Of a stretch of 64,000 nucleotides of DNA, positions 60,595 through 64,000 are shown in pieces (positions within the stretch are counted from its first letter, which is position 1; each line of letters begins with the position of its first letter). The translations under genes were made by a program, and so were the position numbers. The stretch is from NCBI RefSeq assembly GCF_003382275.1, contig NZ_QTJX01000003.1, positions 248,001-312,000 on the forward strand. Reading direction: 5' to 3'. This stretch comes from Flagellimonas nanhaiensis (GTDB lineage Bacteria > Bacteroidota > Bacteroidia > Flavobacteriales > Flavobacteriaceae). Under the pieces are notes generated by a model. It saw nothing but the letters and a program-made list of their open reading frames with translations, ran no database searches and was not told the origin of the DNA.

Positions 60595-62713
60595 ATGGAT
60601 TCAAAGCAAACGCAATAATTTGATTCCCTTTTTCCGTGCCCAATTTTTCCCCTCCGCACGCCAAGGCAATATATTGTTTTCCATTTACCTCATACATGGA
60701 CGGAGTGGCAAAAGCAGCAGCGGGTAGTTTGTATTTCCAGAGAAGCTCTCCTGTTTCTTTATCAAAAGCTCTAAAATAGCCATCTTTGGTTCCAGCAATA
60801 AACAATAGTCCATTTTCGGTAACAACTGGACCACCATAGTTTTCGCATCCAGTTGGCGGCTCGCCTTGCTCTTGGAGTTCAGGAGTTTCACCAAGGGTTA
60901 CGGACCAAAGAAAATCACCAGTATTTAAATCAATGGAATGCAAAGTTCCCCAAGGAGGAGCAATAGCAGGGTATCCATTGCTATCGAGAAACCTTTGGTA
61001 TCCCTTGAATTTATATGGAAGTGGATATTCGCTTGATAAATCGTTTGTGGTAGTTTGACTTTTCTCATCAAAAAGAAACTTCAACAAGGCTTCTTTTTCG
61101 TTCTCTGGGATTTGGGGAAAACCCGTCATCATCCCTTTTCCGGTCTTGATCAACTGTGCCACTTCTTCCTTGGATTTATTCTCTCCGATGTTCAACAAGG
61201 ATGGGTAACCACTGGCGGCCACGCCTTTTCTGTCTTTTTGGTGGCATATCACACAATATTGCGCATAGACCTTTTCTCCCAGCGGAATATTCTCCTCTAG
61301 GACCTCGTTTTCCACCATTTGTATCAACCAGGGCATTTCATTGGAATTCACATAGATGATACCGTCTTCAGGATCGGCGCCTGTACCACCCCATTCTGCC
61401 GCTCCATCCAATCCAGGCAATAACAATACTTCCGTTAGGCTAGGAGGGGCATACTCACGCTTATCCGTATTTCTGAAAATTTCTTTTAACTCTTCTTGAT
61501 TTTCGGCATATGGACTAATATCGTTTTCGGTCAAATCTTTTGAATGCCTTGCAAATGGCTTAGGTTTTATCGGAATGGGTTGTGTTGCCCAAGTTTTTTC
61601 GCCTTTCAATGTTGAAGTTGGCACAGGAACTTCATTGATGTCAAAAAGCGGTTCTCCCGTAGCACGGTTAAACACATATACATACCCTTGTTTGGTGACC
61701 TGTGCCACTGCTTTTATTTTCTTTCCATTTCGCTTTACGGTGATGAGATTGGGCGGAGCGGGTAGATCTCTGTCCCAGACATCGTGGTGAACAAACTGAA
61801 AATGCCAGATTTTCTCTCCAGATGAAGCATCCAGGGCCAAAAGACAGTCGGAGAATAGATTAGAACCGGCACGAAGCCCACCATAAAAATCGGGAGAAGC
61901 AGAACCAGTTGGAATATAGATTATTCCTGATTCCTCATCCAAGGCCATTCCTGCCCAATTGTTTGCTGCTCCTACAATTTCACTTTTATAGGCGTTTTTA
62001 TCCTCCCATGTATCGTACCCTTCTTCTCCAGGATGCGGGATGGTATGAAAAACCCATTCCACATCGCCGGTAACCACGTTAAAGGCCATTATGTTTCCGG
62101 GTGCTGAACCAACATCTTCCCCCAATCTTATAGGCATTACAATGATGTCTTTGTAAATAGTTCCCGGGGTGTTGGATATGACAAATTTATCCTTTGCAGA
62201 AGGGGGCATTCCAGACCGCAAGTCTATTTTTCCCTGTTTTCCAAAAGTGGTCACAGGTTTTCCTGTCAATGCGTTGAGCGCATACAGATTAGATCCAACA
62301 GTGTAGAGAATTCGGCGGTCATCTCCTTTGGACCAATAGGAAACACCCCTACTTGTAGAAGAAGGCACTTTTATGGAATCGCCAAATCGCCATAGCTCCT
62401 CTCCAGTTCCTGCATGCAAAGCAACGGCTCTTAAGGCTGCCGTTACCCCATATAGCATAGTGTCCACGATGATTGGATTCATTTGCATTTGTCCACTGTC
62501 CGGGGTGGTATAGGACCATGCCATTTTCAAATCTTTTACATTTTCTTTTGTGATTTGTGACAGCTGGGAAAAATGATTTCGGTCCGGACCCCCCAGGTAA
62601 GATGACCACGTGGTGTATTCCTTTTTGGATTGAATCTCTGGAGAATTACAAGAGGAAAGCCCTATTCCTATTAGAAATAAATAGAGTATGGGGAGTATGC
62701 TTTTTTGGCTCAT
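60593..62713 (-). CDS. PQQ-dependent dehydrogenase with cytochrome c domain, lipoprotein
   Basis: 706 residues from the ATG at 62713; the longer frame to 62785 adds 24 residues ahead of the lipoprotein signal (LIGIGLSSC). The body is an eight-bladed PQQ propeller with repeated W-type motifs such as GAANNWAGMALDEESGIIYI and ALDASSGEKIW. A cytochrome c haem site Cys487-V-I-Cys490-His491 lies in an inserted domain. It probably oxidises a sugar or alcohol in the periplasm and passes electrons to the haem. PQQ synthesis genes are not in the window. The tonB gene upstream is on the same strand. Confidence 0.9.
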   Translation of the reverse strand: MSQKSILPILYLFLIGIGLSSCNSPEIQSKKEYTTWSSYLGGPDRNHFSQLSQITKENVKDLKMAWSYTTPDSGQMQMNPIIVDTMLYGVTAALRAVALHAGTGEELWRFGDSIKVPSSTSRGVSYWSKGDDRRILYTVGSNLYALNALTGKPVTTFGKQGKIDLRSGMPPSAKDKFVISNTPGTIYKDIIVMPIRLGEDVGSAPGNIMAFNVVTGDVEWVFHTIPHPGEEGYDTWEDKNAYKSEIVGAANNWAGMALDEESGIIYIPTGSASPDFYGGLRAGSNLFSDCLLALDASSGEKIWHFQFVHHDVWDRDLPAPPNLITVKRNGKKIKAVAQVTKQGYVYVFNRATGEPLFDINEVPVPTSTLKGEKTWATQPIPIKPKPFARHSKDLTENDISPYAENQEELKEIFRNTDKREYAPPSLTEVLLLPGLDGAAEWGGTGADPEDGIIYVNSNEMPWLIQMVENEVLEENIPLGEKVYAQYCVICHQKDRKGVAASGYPSLLNIGENKSKEEVAQLIKTGKGMMTGFPQIPENEKEALLKFLFDEKSQTTTNDLSSEYPLPYKFKGYQRFLDSNGYPAIAPPWGTLHSIDLNTGDFLWSVTLGETPELQEQGEPPTGCENYGGPVVTENGLLFIAGTKDGYFRAFDKETGELLWKYKLPAAAFATPSMYEVNGKQYIALACGGEKLGTEKGNQIIAFALNP

Positions 62714-62790
62714 TTTTGGCTTCAGGTTGGTATTTCTAAGGTAGGAAAAAATCCTAATTTTCCTTAAATCGTCCCTAGCTTTCAAGGTTC

Positions 62791-62842
62791 AAGCGCAATG
62801 GAGTGTAGCATGCAGGGCATTGTAAATTGCTCCACTGCGCTT
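62791..62842. repeat. Inverted repeat between tonB and the PQQ gene
   Basis: AAGCGCAATGGAG (62791-62803) and CTCCACTGCGCTT (62830-62842) pair at 12 of 13 positions. There is no T-run, so it is not a classic terminator. Confidence 0.4.
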
Positions 62843-62853
62843 GTTTATCAAGT

Positions 62854-63555
62854 CTACTGCAGTTTAAAAGTAATTGGAATGGAAAAAGGAACTTTTACCG
62901 GTGTTCCCCTTTGTTTGCCGGGTGTCATTTTAGGAAGCTTGGAGATGATGCGTTTGGCTTCTTTTTCCAAAACCTCATGAGGACCTCGCATGCGGACTTC
63001 GGAGATGCTCCCATCTTTTTGAATGGTGAACATGATATTTACTCTTCCTTGCAGTCCCATTTCTTGGGCCATTTCTGGATATTCAAAATGCTTTCTAATA
63101 TGTTTTTGCATCATTTGCTGAAAACAAGCTTTTTGATTGTTCGCATTTTCGCACCCTGGAAAAATCGGAGCATCCTCTACCAATATCCATGGAATCACTT
63201 CAGGTTCATCTATATCGGCTACTGCAATTTTTTCAATAGGAATAACTTCCGTGTCGGGTTCAGGTTCAGGTATTTTGATTATATCTTCAGGTTTGTTTGA
63301 ATCATCATCAACAATTTCAATTATTGGAGGTGCTTGGATAATTTTGGGTTTAGGCAGCTCAATTTTTGTTATTGGAACATTTTCTATAAGGTCATCTTCA
63401 ATGGCAAGGCTTGCATGGTCCCATTCATTTATAGAGTCGTAAGTTTTCCATTCCAGTGCAACATAAGCTAATAGTAAAACCGCCATTAGTCCTACAGAGA
63501 AGTAGAGTGCACTGTTTTTTTTGAGTTCAAATTCTCGATACTTTTTTGTTTCCAT
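62854..63555 (-). CDS. TonB-family energy transducer
   Basis: 233 residues. A single N-terminal transmembrane helix (about 17-34) is followed by an acidic, Pro/Ile-rich periplasmic spacer (EPEPDTEVIP and similar). The C-terminal TonB domain is about 145-233: HFEYPEMAQEMGLQGRVNIMFTI and a terminal VPFSIPITFKLQ. It couples the inner-membrane proton gradient to outer-membrane receptors. No exbB/exbD is present here. Two inverted repeats lie upstream. Confidence 0.9.
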   Translation of the reverse strand: METKKYREFELKKNSALYFSVGLMAVLLLAYVALEWKTYDSINEWDHASLAIEDDLIENVPITKIELPKPKIIQAPPIIEIVDDDSNKPEDIIKIPEPEPDTEVIPIEKIAVADIDEPEVIPWILVEDAPIFPGCENANNQKACFQQMMQKHIRKHFEYPEMAQEMGLQGRVNIMFTIQKDGSISEVRMRGPHEVLEKEAKRIISKLPKMTPGKQRGTPVKVPFSIPITFKLQ

Positions 63556-63571
63556 GATTTTTCAAGTTTTG

Positions 63572-63589
63572 TCTTTTACAAGTAAAAGA
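63572..63589. repeat. Inverted repeat TCTTTTAC / GTAAAAGA upstream of tonB
   Basis: Perfect 8-bp arms with an AA spacer, 16 bp before the tonB ATG. Operator or leader hairpin. Confidence 0.35.
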
Positions 63590-63613
63590 GCAGTTAATAC
63601 ATTGGGTTATCCC

Positions 63614-63630
63614 CAATCTAAACTAGATTG
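63614..63630. repeat. Inverted repeat CAATCTA-AAC-TAGATTG upstream of tonB
   Basis: Perfect 7-bp arms and a 3-nt spacer, about 60 bp before the tonB ATG. Possible regulator site. Confidence 0.35.
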
Positions 63631-63711
63631 AAAATCATGCTGAAAAAACCAATAATGAGGGAATGCGCCTTTTGAGTTAGCGATTGGACAAATTACATGG
63701 AAGCATGGGTG

Positions 63712-64000
63712 CTAAAACAGCCCGTGGATTTCTGCATCAATACGGTTGATGACTTCTCCCAGATCTTCAGGGTCGTCCACAAAATTGAGATTGTCCACAT
63801 CAAAGATCAACAACTTGCCTTTTTCATAGGTGTTGATCCAAGCTTCGTAACGTTCGTTCAACCTGCTTAAATAGTCTATTGAAATGGAGTTCTCATAATC
63901 TCGCCCCCTTTTATGGATTTGATTCACCAAATTGGGAATGGAGCTGCGCAGATAAATCAACAAATCAGGAGGTTGAACAAAGGTCTCCATCAATTCAAAA
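63712..64000 (-). CDS. Deoxynucleoside kinase, C-terminal part
   Basis: The frame is open across the right window edge; the 95 residues seen are the C-terminal end. ELMETFVQPPDLLIYL and IHKRGRDYENSI (lid region with Arg residues), then LLIFDVDNLNFV, are typical of bacterial dCK/dGK-like kinases. It is a paralogue of the kinase half of the folK fusion at 9542, in which the matching lid reads KKRGRDYEQNI. It phosphorylates a salvaged deoxynucleoside; which one cannot be told. Confidence 0.85.
   Translation of the reverse strand, partial: FELMETFVQPPDLLIYLRSSIPNLVNQIHKRGRDYENSISIDYLSRLNERYEAWINTYEKGKLLIFDVDNLNFVDDPEDLGEVINRIDAEIHGLF

Noticed and set aside
62791..62842. Inverted repeat as the tonB terminator
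   Set aside because: The stem is followed by mixed sequence and lacks a T-run on either strand.

Overview
The window is a gene-dense chromosomal segment from a member of the Bacteroidota, almost certainly a marine-type Flavobacteriaceae. Four things in the sequence support this: start-proximal promoters of the Bacteroidota form TTG-N20-TAnnTTTG, many families typical of flavobacteria (DUF6090, DUF6799, DUF6089, DUF5686, 2TM-domain, OmpH pairs, a HPPK-deoxynucleoside kinase fusion), outer-membrane barrels ending in Phe, and interspersed palindromic repeats of the kind scattered through these genomes. I cannot name the genus.

Layout. 1-3520: end of an RND/MMPL exporter, a LolA-like carrier and an outer-membrane barrel, probably one envelope lipid-trafficking operon. 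3601-5196: a barrel-like protein and a two-repeat DUF6799 protein. 5351-5881: tRNA-Leu(TAA), a GIY-YIG gene trapped between the tRNA and a broken copy of its 5' end, and tRNA-Gly(GCC). 5957-15943: mutS, a SpoU methyltransferase, folK-dNK fusion, sppA, a queuosine-precursor transporter and an AsmA-like protein. 15944-17889: a small AT-rich accessory patch with a decayed repeat, an orphan lipoprotein and a PLD-like protein. 17927-21847: DUF6090, DUF2797, a GH3 enzyme and a small hydrolase. 21849-25268: tig-clpP-clpX. 25369-29677: holin-like protein, SGNH lipoprotein, hydrolase, pdxJ, CBS protein. 29679-37097: nadK, DUF6089, uppS, bamA, two ompH genes and murI, an envelope-biogenesis run. 37101-39570: folA, 2TM protein, class V aminotransferase, glycogen-binding domain protein.

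39596-46252 holds a response regulator-histidine kinase pair followed closely by egtB-egtD-DUF427 (ergothioneine-type thiohistidine synthesis). The pair diverges from a lipoprotein built of five 330-bp tandem repeats, and the divergent control region carries an identical 14-bp element in front of each gene. 46310-53646: DUF4386, GNAT, small ORFs, thyA, nucleoside transporter, bifunctional nuclease and etfBA. 53821-60545: pdhB, DUF5686 protein, soluble and membrane pyrophosphatases. 60593-64000: PQQ/cytochrome c dehydrogenase lipoprotein, tonB, and the C-terminal part of a second deoxynucleoside kinase.

The most notable signals are the tRNA-Leu/GIY-YIG arrangement with its inserted 20-bp perfect palindrome, the paired element and tandem-repeat lipoprotein at the two-component locus, and a TTATGCATGCATAA operator shared by etfBA and the SGNH lipoprotein gene. 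All functional calls rest on motif reading and family knowledge; no database search was possible.
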